Shown: positions 42,085 to 52,384 of the stretch, piece by piece
How positions within the stretch are numbered: position 1 is the first letter of the stretch
Layout: each line of letters begins with the position of its first letter
Assembly: GCA_003963305.1 (NCBI GenBank)
Contig: RXJR01000032.1
Location: 248,532 to 312,531 of the forward strand
Reading direction: 5' to 3'
Length of the DNA stretch: 64,000 bases
Source: Candidatus Melainabacteria bacterium
GTDB lineage: Bacteria; Cyanobacteriota; Vampirovibrionia; Obscuribacterales; Obscuribacteraceae
Notes under the pieces: generated by a model
The model's database searches: none
The model's input: only the letters and a program-made list of their open reading frames with translations
Told to the model about the DNA's origin: nothing
Made by a program: the position numbers and the translations under genes

Positions 42085-42480
42085 ATGGGAATTTCAGGAA
42101 ACTATTTAGGTACAACGTAGAGCAAACACTCAGATCATACCAAGGTTGGGTTTCGCACACCGTGACCAGACTTTGTTCACGCAACGGATAAAGGTGGCTA
42201 GGCACTCTTAGCCCATTCAATTCAAGCAAGAAATAGACACTTTTCGCCGAAGCCGATTCTGCCTGCCTCAACGAGATCGCTAGCCGCCTTAAAAGAATCC
42301 AGACGCCCCAGAAGTCTCAGAGCGTGGGGCTTTCCGGGAACACTAAGGACTAAATCCCTTACTTGAATGTAATTAAATAGATGCGGCGCAAAGTCCCAAA
42401 AGCCTCACTGGGTCATGTTGTCAATGAAATGAATTAATTACATCGAAGTAAGGAGCGCTATGGAACCACCCCATCGAGCC

Positions 42481-42571
42481 CATCTATCAAAACCCAAAAT
42501 GTACTGCAGCATCATGCATCTATCAAAACCCAAAACCCAAAATGTACTACTGCATCATGCATCCATCAAAG
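42481..42571. repeat. Direct repeats (36 and 43 bp) in the groEL downstream gap
   Basis: CATCTATCAAAACCCAAAA... is present at 42481-42516 and, with a 7-bp inner duplication, at 42517-42559, with a partial third copy (CATCCATCAAAG) at 42560. The gap 42085-42670 otherwise holds only a promising but unsupported frame (see rejected list) and the groEL terminator. Confidence 0.75.
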
Positions 42572-42611
42572 CAAATATGAACTCAATTCCACACAACACC
42601 CACACGATGCG

Positions 42612-42641
42612 AAAAACGGGGGATCTTTCGATCCCCCGTTT
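42612..42641 (-). terminator. Intrinsic terminator of groESL
   Basis: Perfect 12-bp stem AAACGGGGGATC / GATCCCCCGTTT with a 4-base loop. On the minus strand it is followed by TTTTTC, 30 bp after the groEL stop. Confidence 0.92.
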
Positions 42642-42670
42642 CCAATTGAGTTCTTTATCGCGAGGCGATT

Positions 42671-44317
<1,647 letters not shown>

Positions 44318-44361
44318 TTAGACGAAAACAGCAACGCTTCGGCGCTGCTGTGAGTGTAGAT

Positions 44362-44673
44362 TTAGCCAACGATGGCGAGAATGTCGCGCTCAGCGAGAAT
44401 CAAATAATCAACGCCTTCAATTTTTACTTCGGTGCCAGAGTATTTAGCGAACAGAACTTTGTCGCCTACTTTGACTTCCATAGGCTCACGTGTTCCTTTG
44501 TCGTTCAGCTTGCCAGGACCAGCGGCAAGTACTTCGCCTTGCTGTGGTTTTTCTTTGGCGGTGTCAGGAAGAACAATTCCGCCAGCAGTTTTTTCTTCTG
44601 CCTCAAGCTTCTTGACCACGACACGGTCAGCCAATGGTTTCAACTGGAGTTTCATCGCAGATGCAGTAGCCAA
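44362..44673 (-). CDS. groS: Co-chaperonin GroES (Hsp10)
   Basis: 103 residues. The mobile loop region ([23 protein letters not shown]), LADRVVVKK at the start and [25 protein letters not shown] are typical. AGGAGG stands just before the TTG at 44673, so the TTG start is likely; the ATG at 44655 ([11 protein letters not shown]) has no ribosome binding site. It caps GroEL. First gene of the groESL operon. Confidence 0.97.
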   Translation of the reverse strand: MATASAMKLQLKPLADRVVVKKLEAEEKTAGGIVLPDTAKEKPQQGEVLAAGPGKLNDKGTREPMEVKVGDKVLFAKYSGTEVKIEGVDYLILAERDILAIVG

Positions 44674-44788
44674 TGGTTCATCCTCCTAAAGAATAAACAA
44701 GAGATTTGATACAAAGAGGTATCTCTCGGACGCCTAATGCTGTTTTACACAGCAGTTCGGGACGTTCGGGACATCTCTTACAAATGAA

Positions 44789-44815
44789 AGTTTATATAGG
44801 GAATGTCGCCGTCAA
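44789..44815 (-). promoter_or_regulatory. Putative groESL promoter
   Basis: On the minus strand TTGACG is followed, 13-15 bases on, by TATAAACT, a near-consensus vegetative -35/-10 pair about 115 bp upstream of groES. A palindrome TGCTGT-TTTAC-ACAGCA lies between (44738-44754) and could be an operator. I see no CIRCE element. Confidence 0.5.
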
Positions 44816-44926
44816 CCCGTTTTGCGCATTTTCTTAATTATCTAGGGTTACGGTCAGAGGCATGGCAGCGTAGTCTAACCGAGCTCAAATCGGGCAACCA
44901 CTGGCACAGAGCGCCGAACGACTGGA

Positions 44927-46612
44927 TTACGTTGATGAACTGCGGTCTTCTTTCTTCTTCACCAGACCAGGTGTCTTGGTCATCCATGAAGCGTATTCGG
45001 GGGCCACTGTTAGTCGACTATTCAAACTTGCCTGACGCTCGTTGATGACGGCGAGTTTGGCTTGTTTAGCCAGGTCCTGCCAGGAAATTGGTCCGCTCAT
45101 AGCCTGAGTGCCGGATTGAGCAGTGACTACCCTGTCTCGACCTTCGTACTTGGCGATATCGAGCGCTTGCTCAGCAGCACGAAGCAGAGCTTCCGCATCT
45201 TCAGCATTGCTCGGGTAGTTCGCTACGCCGATGGACACAGTCACCGTACCTACACCAGGCGAAGCTTCGGAACGAATTTTTTGACGTAGACGTTCGGCCA
45301 CATCAGCAGCGCTCCGAGGAGAGGTTTCAGGCAAAATGATGGCGAACTCCTCACCGCCGAAACGGCATGGAATATCGATATCACGCAGGGCACTCTTTAA
45401 CAGGCGAGCAGAATATTTAATGGCATCGTCGCCTTTATCCTGCCCCAGGTGCTCATTGATTTGACCGAGATGGTCAAGGTCGATCAGCAAAAGTGCCATT
45501 TCATGCTTGTGGCGACCAGATCTTTCAATTTCCTTGACCAGAGAATCTTCAAAATGGAGTCGATTGTAGAGCCCAGTGTGCGCGTCTTGAATAGATTGCG
45601 CTGCCGCTGTCTCATGGGTAAAGGCAACGTTCAAGGCTGTTGTCACCTGACCAGTGAGTGATTCGAGCAGTTCAATCTGTTCACGATGGAAGGCACGACT
45701 TTCAGTCGAAAAGACTTCAATCACTCCCAGTGGCGCTCCGTTGTGAATCATAGGCAACGAAACGACTGAGGCAAAAGGCGCTCCGCCCGTAGCACGAGGT
45801 AAACCGTACGGTTCACGGTTACCATCACCAATGTACTCAGTGCGTCCAGAGCGCATACAGCTGCCCGCGATAGTGTCGCGTACGCTCATGTCGAAATCTC
45901 TCAAACTAGAGCCTTCCAGCCCCTTGAAAGCAGCCAAAATGAAGATGCCGCTGCCCTGGTCGAAGAGCAAAATAGCGCAGTGTGGAGTATTACCCAAGAT
46001 CAAAGCCGTGTCCGCAGCAATCTGCAGCACTTCGGTAGCCTGCAGGACACTCGAACTAAGTGCGCATGAGGTCTTGTACAAAGTGCTCAAACGCTCACGT
46101 TCGTACTCACTGCGTCCAAACAAAATCGAGTTAGCGATTGTAAGGGCGGTGACGTCAGCGACTTCCTTAAGGAAGTCGGCGTAATTCAAATAGGCGACGT
46201 TGTTGACCTCCAACAAAACCGCACCGACAAGAAGATTCGATGAGATCAAAGGCAGTGCCATCTGACCACTGCTGTTTTCGCGTTTCATAATTGAAGCGCT
46301 GAGATCAGGCGCGGTCTGCGGATTATTGGCGCTGACCGCGGTGCGCTTCTGCACGACATACTTGAGCAGACTCTCTGCTGAAAATGGCAATACTTTTATT
46401 TGCTCCAGAGTGGCGTCTGAATAGCCCTTCGCGGCCATCAGCTTGAGCGCCAGGCTCTCGTTGTCAGAAAGGAAAATCGCAACCTTGGCTCCGCCGGCCA
46501 GATCCGCGAATTGAAGAACGGCAGCATCCAGAACATCCTTCAGACGCAAAGACGAAAGGAGCGCCTTCTGCATCATGATGTAGCGTGGCAAAAGGTTGCC
46601 ATCATTTGTCAT
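44927..46612 (-). CDS. Diguanylate cyclase with two GAF domains
   Basis: 561 residues. Two GAF sensor domains (about residues 20-165 and 180-330) are followed by a GGDEF domain: active-site loop RFGGEEFAIILPE, metal-binding LLLIDLDHLGQINEHLG, and the ending SIGVANYPSNAEDAEALLRAAEQALDIAKYEGRDRV. The inhibitory I-site RDID lies the usual five residues before GGEEF, so product feedback is expected. It makes cyclic di-GMP in response to an unknown small ligand. AAAGGAGA precedes the ATG. Not adjacent to a phosphodiesterase. Confidence 0.93.
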   Translation of the reverse strand: MTNDGNLLPRYIMMQKALLSSLRLKDVLDAAVLQFADLAGGAKVAIFLSDNESLALKLMAAKGYSDATLEQIKVLPFSAESLLKYVVQKRTAVSANNPQTAPDLSASIMKRENSSGQMALPLISSNLLVGAVLLEVNNVAYLNYADFLKEVADVTALTIANSILFGRSEYERERLSTLYKTSCALSSSVLQATEVLQIAADTALILGNTPHCAILLFDQGSGIFILAAFKGLEGSSLRDFDMSVRDTIAGSCMRSGRTEYIGDGNREPYGLPRATGGAPFASVVSLPMIHNGAPLGVIEVFSTESRAFHREQIELLESLTGQVTTALNVAFTHETAAAQSIQDAHTGLYNRLHFEDSLVKEIERSGRHKHEMALLLIDLDHLGQINEHLGQDKGDDAIKYSARLLKSALRDIDIPCRFGGEEFAIILPETSPRSAADVAERLRQKIRSEASPGVGTVTVSIGVANYPSNAEDAEALLRAAEQALDIAKYEGRDRVVTAQSGTQAMSGPISWQDLAKQAKLAVINERQASLNSRLTVAPEYASWMTKTPGLVKKKEDRSSST

Positions 46613-46722
46613 CGATTGTCTCCTTTAAGATCATCATCAATTTTGGTTCGGACATCCGACAGAGGTACTCTTCATACCATAAACTTCTAAGGATAGAAGT
46701 TTTTTGCTCACAAAGGTGAAAT

Positions 46723-47079
46723 ATGGAGCCATCAAAAACTGCGTCGCACGATTGTATTTTTTGCAAAATCATCGAGCGTCACATCCCATCAAACGTTGTC
46801 CTCGAAGATGAGACGAGCATCGCGATCAGAGATGTTAATCCACAAGGCCCTACACATATACTGATTCTGCCCAAAATTCATGTTGCCAATATAACTGAAG
46901 TAAAAGATGCCCAAGTTCTTGGAAGCTTATTTATGAAAGTGGGCGAAGTGGCGAAAGCTGAAAAGTTGGACCATGGCTTCCGTACTGTTGTGAATACAGG
47001 TGAGCATGGCGGACAAACTGTCGACCATCTGCACATTCACGTTATCGGTGGCAGACAGTTAGATTGGCCTCCAGGTTAA
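46723..47079 (+). CDS. HIT family nucleotide-binding hydrolase (HinT-like)
   Basis: 118 residues, as usual for HIT proteins. CIFCKIIERHIPSNVVLEDE at the start, THILILPKIHVANITEV, and the catalytic histidine triad HLHIHVIGG at the end. HinT hydrolyses purine phosphoramidates such as AMP-lysine. Monocistronic; divergent from the GGDEF gene. Confidence 0.93.
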   Translation: MEPSKTASHDCIFCKIIERHIPSNVVLEDETSIAIRDVNPQGPTHILILPKIHVANITEVKDAQVLGSLFMKVGEVAKAEKLDHGFRTVVNTGEHGGQTVDHLHIHVIGGRQLDWPPG

Positions 47080-47307
47080 ATCCAACGCATATACCATTCA
47101 GGCGAAAGCGAGTTTTGAACAGGCATTTAACAATACTTTTGTATTGTTTCAACCAAATCAATTCCGTTTCGATCCTCTTTGAATTGGGTATTACAGTAGT
47201 ACGGGAAGATTGCCGGAACGATAAACTATTTCCTGCGTCTCTCCAGATAATGAATCCGCTCAACTGCGAATTCTGGCACCGTCAAACGGTTCTATGGGGA
47301 CACTGCT

Positions 47308-47514
47308 ATGGGTACTCAACAAACAACTGAACAAGTTCTCTGGATGGCGGATTGCTACAGTTTGGCAAAGCGCTTCCCGAATCCCCACACCTGGCTGTCT
47401 CTTCTTGAGCCCGTCGAACCTGAAAACGCGGCTGACATCAACCCGTTTCACTATTGGCTGTGGATGGAAATCTGGAAGGCGGCGCAAGCTGAAGAACCAG
47501 TCGGCGTTAAGTAG
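47308..47514 (+). CDS. Small conserved-looking protein of unknown function (68 aa)
   Basis: ATG 47308 preceded by GGGGA. A compact acidic/aromatic peptide (TEQVLWMADCYSLAKRFPNPHTWLSLLEPVEPENAADINPFHYWLWMEIWKAAQAEE). A strong hairpin follows at 47557, which supports a real transcript. No family recognised. Confidence 0.55.
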   Translation: MGTQQTTEQVLWMADCYSLAKRFPNPHTWLSLLEPVEPENAADINPFHYWLWMEIWKAAQAEEPVGVK

Positions 47515-47556
47515 AGTTTGAAAGCACTGTAGACTAAGACACTACATTAGCTTAAG

Positions 47557-47583
47557 ACGAGCCCGCAATCTTTGCGGGCTCGT
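47557..47583 (+). terminator. Terminator-like hairpin
   Basis: Perfect 12-bp stem ACGAGCCCGCAA / TTGCGGGCTCGT with a 3-base loop, 42 bp after the small gene ending at 47514. The following TAACGTTTG is only weakly T-rich. Confidence 0.8.
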
Positions 47584-47702
47584 TAACGTTTGATAGCATT
47601 CGGAAGCAGTCATCAACACAGCTTCTGCACAATTCAAGAGTAGCTGCGTTACCGTGTCACCGAGGAGAACCACTGCGATGCACCTGCAGGCAAGGTCTGC
47701 TG

Positions 47703-48773
47703 TTATCGTGTGGCAGCGGCCGCAGTCTCTTCCGAGGCGCCATTTACTGTCGCCACTTCGCTATACTTTGCGCCACCACTGACAGTGCAACCATAACCGA
47801 TAACGCTGTTTCTTATCTCGGAATTAGCACCGACGACGCTGTCCGACCAGACAATCGAATCGACAACATGGGCACCGGCTTCGACAGTAACGTTATCACC
47901 GAGCACTACGGTGCCACCGAATGTGGCGCCAGGTTGAACCTTGCAATTACGCCCCAACAGAACCAGACCCTCAAACTTTGCGGTGTCGTCAATTTGGCTG
48001 CCGTCGCCAACCCAAACGGTGGCGTTACCTCGCTCTACCTTTTTCCCAGGCAAATCGACTTTTACTTTTCCACTCAAAGCATCAAAGTTAGCTTCGCGAT
48101 ATTGAGCAACACAGCCAACATCAGACCAGTAGCCCCCGATCTTCACACCCAAAACCGGCAGCTTCTTAGCCACCAATGTCGGAAATAATTGTCTTCCGAA
48201 TCCGTACTCACCAGTGGCAGGAATGTGGTCAAAAATTTCCGGCTCTAGAACATAAATACCGGTCGAAATGAATTTCGACAATGCTTCTTCGTTAGAAGGC
48301 TTTTCCTGAAACCCTGTGATAAAGCCGTTCTCGTCTGTAACAACAACGCCAAATCGACTGACGTCATCCATCTCTTTAATAGCTATGCTTGCCAGCGCCT
48401 TTTTCTTCTTGTGCTCTTGGATCACGCTGGTCAAATCTGTGTCGGCGATCAAATCGCCCATAATGACAATGAACGTATCGCCTTGCAGAAATTCGCGGCA
48501 AGCACGCACTCCGCCTGCATCTCCGCTCAATCGCTCTTCCGTTTTGAAGGTCAGATTTACGCCGAATTTTTTTCCTTCGTTAAAATACTCAATCAATTTT
48601 TCCGGCATGTAGTGCAGGTTTGCACAGATATCGGTGAAATCATGCTTAGCGAGAAGTTTAAGCAAATGCTCCATCACCGGAATATTCGCAACAGGCACAA
48701 TCGGCTTTGGCACTTGTGTCGTCAACGGTTCAAGTCTAGAACCAACACCAGCCGCGAGCACCATTGCCTTCAT
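47703..48773 (-). CDS. Sugar nucleotidyltransferase with left-handed beta-helix (GMPP/RmlA type)
   Basis: 356 residues from ATG 48773 (AAGGAATT upstream). MVLAAGVGSRLEPLTTQVPKPIVPVAN is the nucleotide-binding start; FIVIMGDLIAD holds the metal-binding Asp; FGVVVTDENGFITGFQEKP and GGYWSDVG follow. The C-terminus is a hexapeptide-repeat helix (GLVLLGRNCKVQPGATFGGTVVLGDNVTVEAGAHVVDSIVW). Such enzymes make GDP-mannose or dTDP-/UDP-sugars for polysaccharides. The exact sugar is not decided. Stand-alone on the minus strand. Confidence 0.88.
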   Translation of the reverse strand: MKAMVLAAGVGSRLEPLTTQVPKPIVPVANIPVMEHLLKLLAKHDFTDICANLHYMPEKLIEYFNEGKKFGVNLTFKTEERLSGDAGGVRACREFLQGDTFIVIMGDLIADTDLTSVIQEHKKKKALASIAIKEMDDVSRFGVVVTDENGFITGFQEKPSNEEALSKFISTGIYVLEPEIFDHIPATGEYGFGRQLFPTLVAKKLPVLGVKIGGYWSDVGCVAQYREANFDALSGKVKVDLPGKKVERGNATVWVGDGSQIDDTAKFEGLVLLGRNCKVQPGATFGGTVVLGDNVTVEAGAHVVDSIVWSDSVVGANSEIRNSVIGYGCTVSGGAKYSEVATVNGASEETAAAATR

Positions 48774-48977
48774 CGATAATTCCTTTTGTTTCGTAAGTAG
48801 ATTGGTTGAGTCGAGTCGTTGCAAAGAATTTCAGTTCGAAGTGACGCACCGAACTGTTATATATAAACGAAGTGTAGACAGTGTAACCTTTCAAACGCCA
48901 TTCTGTTTATAAAAAGGCGCTTCTGTTGAGGAACTGAGACCATTAGCGCGACTTTGTAGGACGCCCTGAAGAACAGA

Positions 48978-50453
48978 TCAGCTGCAAGTTTTTTCGCCCT
49001 GGCAACAGAGTCGTTTCACGCTCAGAGCGTCAATATAGGCTTTATCAGCATGCAGCCGCTCGACGGCCCGTGTGAGCGATTCCTGCACCTGCAGCCCGCC
49101 TGTTCCACCATACGAAATGCGCGAGTCAACAGCATTTTCAAGCGACACATAGTTGTAAATATCTTCATTGAAGGCTGGCGAAAACTGGATCCACTCATTC
49201 AATGTCAAATCAGGCAGGGCTTTGCTGCGCTCGCGGCAGTAGTCCAAAATCTGGTCCACTAACTTCATGGCTTTGTCAGGTGGCACATCACGCTCAATCA
49301 GATAATCGATAGCGTGGCCTGAGTTGGTCATATCTGCGTTAGCCAGCTTCTGCATGCGAACAGTGTCGAACTTGAACGCTGGAAGCAGAACATCAGTCAG
49401 CTCCAGGATAAATTTGACGTTCTCGACAACGTCTAACAGTCCAGGTAAACACTCCTGCAAATCTTGCGAATATGAAACGGAAAGCCCTTTCAGCTCATTG
49501 AGAAATTGCGAGAGTCTGCCATTCAGAACGCTCGGGCGAGAACGAAGAATTTCCAGAAGCTCCGGATTGCGCTTTTGCGGCATGCTCTGACTGCGAAATA
49601 CAAACGAACGCGGCAGTCGTACGAAAGAGAACTCCTGTGTCGACCACAAAAGAAGCTCGGAGCTCATCTGGGAAAGGTGAACACCGATGATCGACGCGGC
49701 AGAGGCGAATTCGATCAGATAGTCGCGGTCTGAAACAGCATCGAGACTGTTCTCCATCACCGCATCGAAGTGCAGGTAAGTGGCGACCAGCTGGCGATCG
49801 ATTGGCTGGGTAGTGCCAGCGAGCTGGCAAGCTCCGAGCGGCAGCACATTCATACGTTTGTAGAAGTCTGAAAGGCGAGAGAAATCGCGAGCCATTCTGG
49901 TTTCGTTAGCCAGCCACCAGTGGGCCAGCAATATAGGCACAGCAGGTTGCATGTGCGTATAACCGGGCATGACCACATCGATGTCGCGCTCGGCAAGCTG
50001 CAAGAGCTTAAAGCGGACTTCCAAAAGCAAGTTGTAGACATCGATTGTGACATCGCGCAGCCACAGCCTTATGTCGGTCGCGATCTGGTCATTGTGTGAC
50101 TTAGCCATACGCACAACATCAGCCATTCCGCCTACAATGTCGCCGAGTCGACGGTGAATAGCCGAATGAATGTCGACGTCGCCGTCTTGCAAAACGGGCA
50201 CCCCCTGCGCCATTTCCTTGCGAATCTGTTCGAGCCCAGCCACAACATCGGCTGAGACTTGCTTCGCGATTATGCCTGTCTCGCCCAGCATTTTGACGTG
50301 AGCGACATTTGATTCAATGTCTGCACACAAGAGCATCCGCTCGACTTCCGGACTCTGCCAGAAACGGCGAAACTGGTCGAAACTTGGTTTCAGTATTCCG
50401 GGTGGATCGACTGATGATGCCTCTGAAGGAAATTGTTTGCCTTTCGTGCTCAT
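48978..50453 (-). CDS. argH: Argininosuccinate lyase
   Basis: 491 residues. The superfamily signature is QSMPQKRNPELLEILRSR, a slight variant of GSSxMPQKKNP. GYTHMQPAVPILLAHWWLANETRMARDFSRLSDFYKRMNVLPLGACQLAGTTQPIDR has the characteristic ArgH His and PLGACALAGT-type blocks; LKGLSVSYSQDLQE is the lid region. The enzyme splits argininosuccinate to arginine and fumarate in the cytoplasm. The length is about 20-30 residues above the common 460-470, mostly at the N-terminus. A small gene ends 11 bp upstream of its start. Confidence 0.9.
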   Translation of the reverse strand: MSTKGKQFPSEASSVDPPGILKPSFDQFRRFWQSPEVERMLLCADIESNVAHVKMLGETGIIAKQVSADVVAGLEQIRKEMAQGVPVLQDGDVDIHSAIHRRLGDIVGGMADVVRMAKSHNDQIATDIRLWLRDVTIDVYNLLLEVRFKLLQLAERDIDVVMPGYTHMQPAVPILLAHWWLANETRMARDFSRLSDFYKRMNVLPLGACQLAGTTQPIDRQLVATYLHFDAVMENSLDAVSDRDYLIEFASAASIIGVHLSQMSSELLLWSTQEFSFVRLPRSFVFRSQSMPQKRNPELLEILRSRPSVLNGRLSQFLNELKGLSVSYSQDLQECLPGLLDVVENVKFILELTDVLLPAFKFDTVRMQKLANADMTNSGHAIDYLIERDVPPDKAMKLVDQILDYCRERSKALPDLTLNEWIQFSPAFNEDIYNYVSLENAVDSRISYGGTGGLQVQESLTRAVERLHADKAYIDALSVKRLCCQGEKTCS

Positions 50454-50464
50454 CAGCCTCGTCT

Positions 50465-50590
50465 TTACTCTGCCTTACCGCGTCTGAGAACTTTGTTCCG
50501 TTTTTCGATCTGCTTTTGATATCTGGTCAATTCTAATTGATAACGCTTCTGTACCTGCTTTTGGGCGGTTTCTTTTTGATGTTCTGTCAT
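50465..50590 (-). CDS. Very small basic, helical protein (41 aa) before argH
   Basis: ATG 50590 to TAA 50465, 11 bp before the argH start. The peptide is strongly basic and helical (MTEHQKETAQKQVQKRYQLELTRYQKQIEKRN KVLRRGKAE). A purine-rich AAGAAG stands a few bases before it. It may be a genuine small protein or a leader that couples translation to argH. Confidence 0.4.
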   Translation of the reverse strand: MTEHQKETAQKQVQKRYQLELTRYQKQIEKRNKVLRRGKAE

Positions 50591-50891
50591 CTTCTTTCTA
50601 CTTCCTGAATAAAATCAACTGAGGTTTGAGCTACCAACCTCCACAGTTCCGCGCACGCATGGCTCAGAGTCTGGCTCATGTAGCAAGAATTCCCTCATTC
50701 TGTGATCGCAATTCAGAAGGCTTGACTTCAACCTGGAGGTGACGTTGAAAGTAGCGGGAAATTCTCGGATGTCGTCGGCTGTTGTTGCGTTGCTCTCAAC
50801 AACTGCCAAAACCAATATACCACCTTTTAATGCGAATTAATATATCGAATTTATGGCGAACAAGCACTAACGACGTGGATTCGTACAACAC
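50591..50891. other. Non-coding stretch (301 bp)
   Basis: I see no supported gene. A hairpin GAGGTT / AACCTC (50621-50641) lies at its left end. A frame on the minus strand (50615-50815) ends in a tail like those read through tRNA ends, but no tRNA fold could be found. Confidence 0.4.
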
Positions 50892-52055
50892 TCAGTCCCG
50901 CCTCAGCTGCAAATCTGGCAACCGGCAACTCATCGCCAGTGCCACCGCCATTGCTACCGTTCCAATCCAGTAAGGAGCGCTGTAACCCAGGTGCTGGTAG
51001 GCGGCTGCGCCCACTATCGGTCCGACGATGCGACCCAAAGTAGAAAGTGATTGCCCGACCCCGAGTACACCGCCGACCCGGTCTGCAGGCGACAACTTGG
51101 ACAACATGCTCTGGTTGGAAGGGTTATTGATGCCCGAACCAATGGCGAGGAAAGCCAGAGCCAGACCGAGCACCATTATGTTTGTCGTGGCAGGCGTAAG
51201 CACAAGTCCCACGGCAGAAAGCGCCAGACCGACGGCAATCAGCCTCTTTTCACCAAATTTCCGGGTGAGCCGATGAATTAGCCCACCCTGAACCAATACG
51301 ATCAAGACACCAATATAAGTGAACATCCAACTGTTCATATTGGTGGTGAACTTGAACTGGTCGTGCGTGAGCAGCACAAGCGTTGTCTCCATGTTGGCAA
51401 AGGCGAACGTGGCTATGAAAAATATCGCCAGTGAAACCTTCAATTTCGGCTCTTTGATGGTTTCCCAGTAAAATCCGGGCCCGTTGCCAAATCGCTCAGA
51501 GGCAGCCTTACTCCGATTTGGCGGCTCAGGCAGGAACAAGAAAGTGAGAACGAAATCGACGAAACTGAATGCTGCCGCCACAAAGCCAACCATGGCGAGA
51601 CCGAACCCGGCACAAATTCCCCCGATAGCTGGACCTAAAACGAAGCCCAAACCGAAAGCGGCGCCAACCATTCCCATGCCGCGAGCGCGGTCTTCGACAG
51701 CTGTCACGTCGCTCACATAGGCTTGCGCTACGGCTATGTTGGCGTTACCGGCGCCGGCAACCATTCTGGCGACAAAGAGCATGATCAGTGAGCTGGAAAA
51801 TCCCCAGACCATATATCCAATACATGAGGCGAAGAGGCTGACCAACAATATCGGACGCCTGCCCACACGGTCTGATAAACGTCCCCAGAATGGCGTCAAA
51901 AGGAACTGCATCATCGAATATGACGCCATCAAAAACCCAACAGTGGTGTCGCTGGCTTGCAACTCGCGTGCATAAGTCGGCAAAACCGGAATGATTAATC
52001 CAAATCCGAGGAGATCGATAAAAACGGTCAGGAAGACAAGAAGAAGCGGCTTCAT
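50892..52055 (-). CDS. MFS transporter (TetA-like drug exporter type)
   Basis: About 387 residues from ATG 52055; the frame is open to 52214, and the extra residues there (TSPEAESKQEKLGEDHSKKFG) may be a cytoplasmic extension from a non-ATG start. MKPLLLVFLTVFIDLLGFGLIIPVLPTYA and the A-loop GRLSDRVGRRPILL are typical of the TetA/DHA1 antiporters with 12 membrane helices. The proton motive force would drive drug or metabolite export. Its substrate is unknown. Confidence 0.9.
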   Translation of the reverse strand: MKPLLLVFLTVFIDLLGFGLIIPVLPTYARELQASDTTVGFLMASYSMMQFLLTPFWGRLSDRVGRRPILLVSLFASCIGYMVWGFSSSLIMLFVARMVAGAGNANIAVAQAYVSDVTAVEDRARGMGMVGAAFGLGFVLGPAIGGICAGFGLAMVGFVAAAFSFVDFVLTFLFLPEPPNRSKAASERFGNGPGFYWETIKEPKLKVSLAIFFIATFAFANMETTLVLLTHDQFKFTTNMNSWMFTYIGVLIVLVQGGLIHRLTRKFGEKRLIAVGLALSAVGLVLTPATTNIMVLGLALAFLAIGSGINNPSNQSMLSKLSPADRVGGVLGVGQSLSTLGRIVGPIVGAAAYQHLGYSAPYWIGTVAMAVALAMSCRLPDLQLRRD

Positions 52056-52384
52056 TCCAAATTTTTTTGAGTGATCTTCACCCAATTTTTCTTGCTTGGA
52101 TTCAGCTTCGGGCGATGTCAAATCAAGCCACCCAGAGTTTGAGCAAAAACCTGTTAGCGCCCGCGGGGTCGGCAATACGCGCTCGCCAAGAGCTTTAGTG
52201 GAAGTCCTGAACAAGCAGCCGAAATGGCGGAATTTGCCGAGGGATTGATATTAAGGCGTAAACTTCTTTTCGGTTTGTTAGTGCCCGACTGTGGTAATTA
52301 AAAGTAATATAAGGGCAGGTGATCTCGACCTGCACTTCTGGCGTTACCCCCTCTCATTTACCAGTTCAATCAACTCTTTTTCGT

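Noticed and set aside
44738-44754. LexA-type SOS box (CTGT...ACAG)
   Set aside because: The spacing between half sites is 5 bp instead of 8, so it is not an SOS box.
44674-44926. CIRCE element (HrcA site) upstream of groES
   Set aside because: No TTAGCACTC-N9-GAGTGCTAA or close variant is present; only an unrelated 6-bp palindrome.
50615-50815. tRNA gene suggested by a tail ending in VEVGSSNLS
   Set aside because: I could not find a cloverleaf, acceptor stem or anticodon loop; only a 6-bp hairpin.
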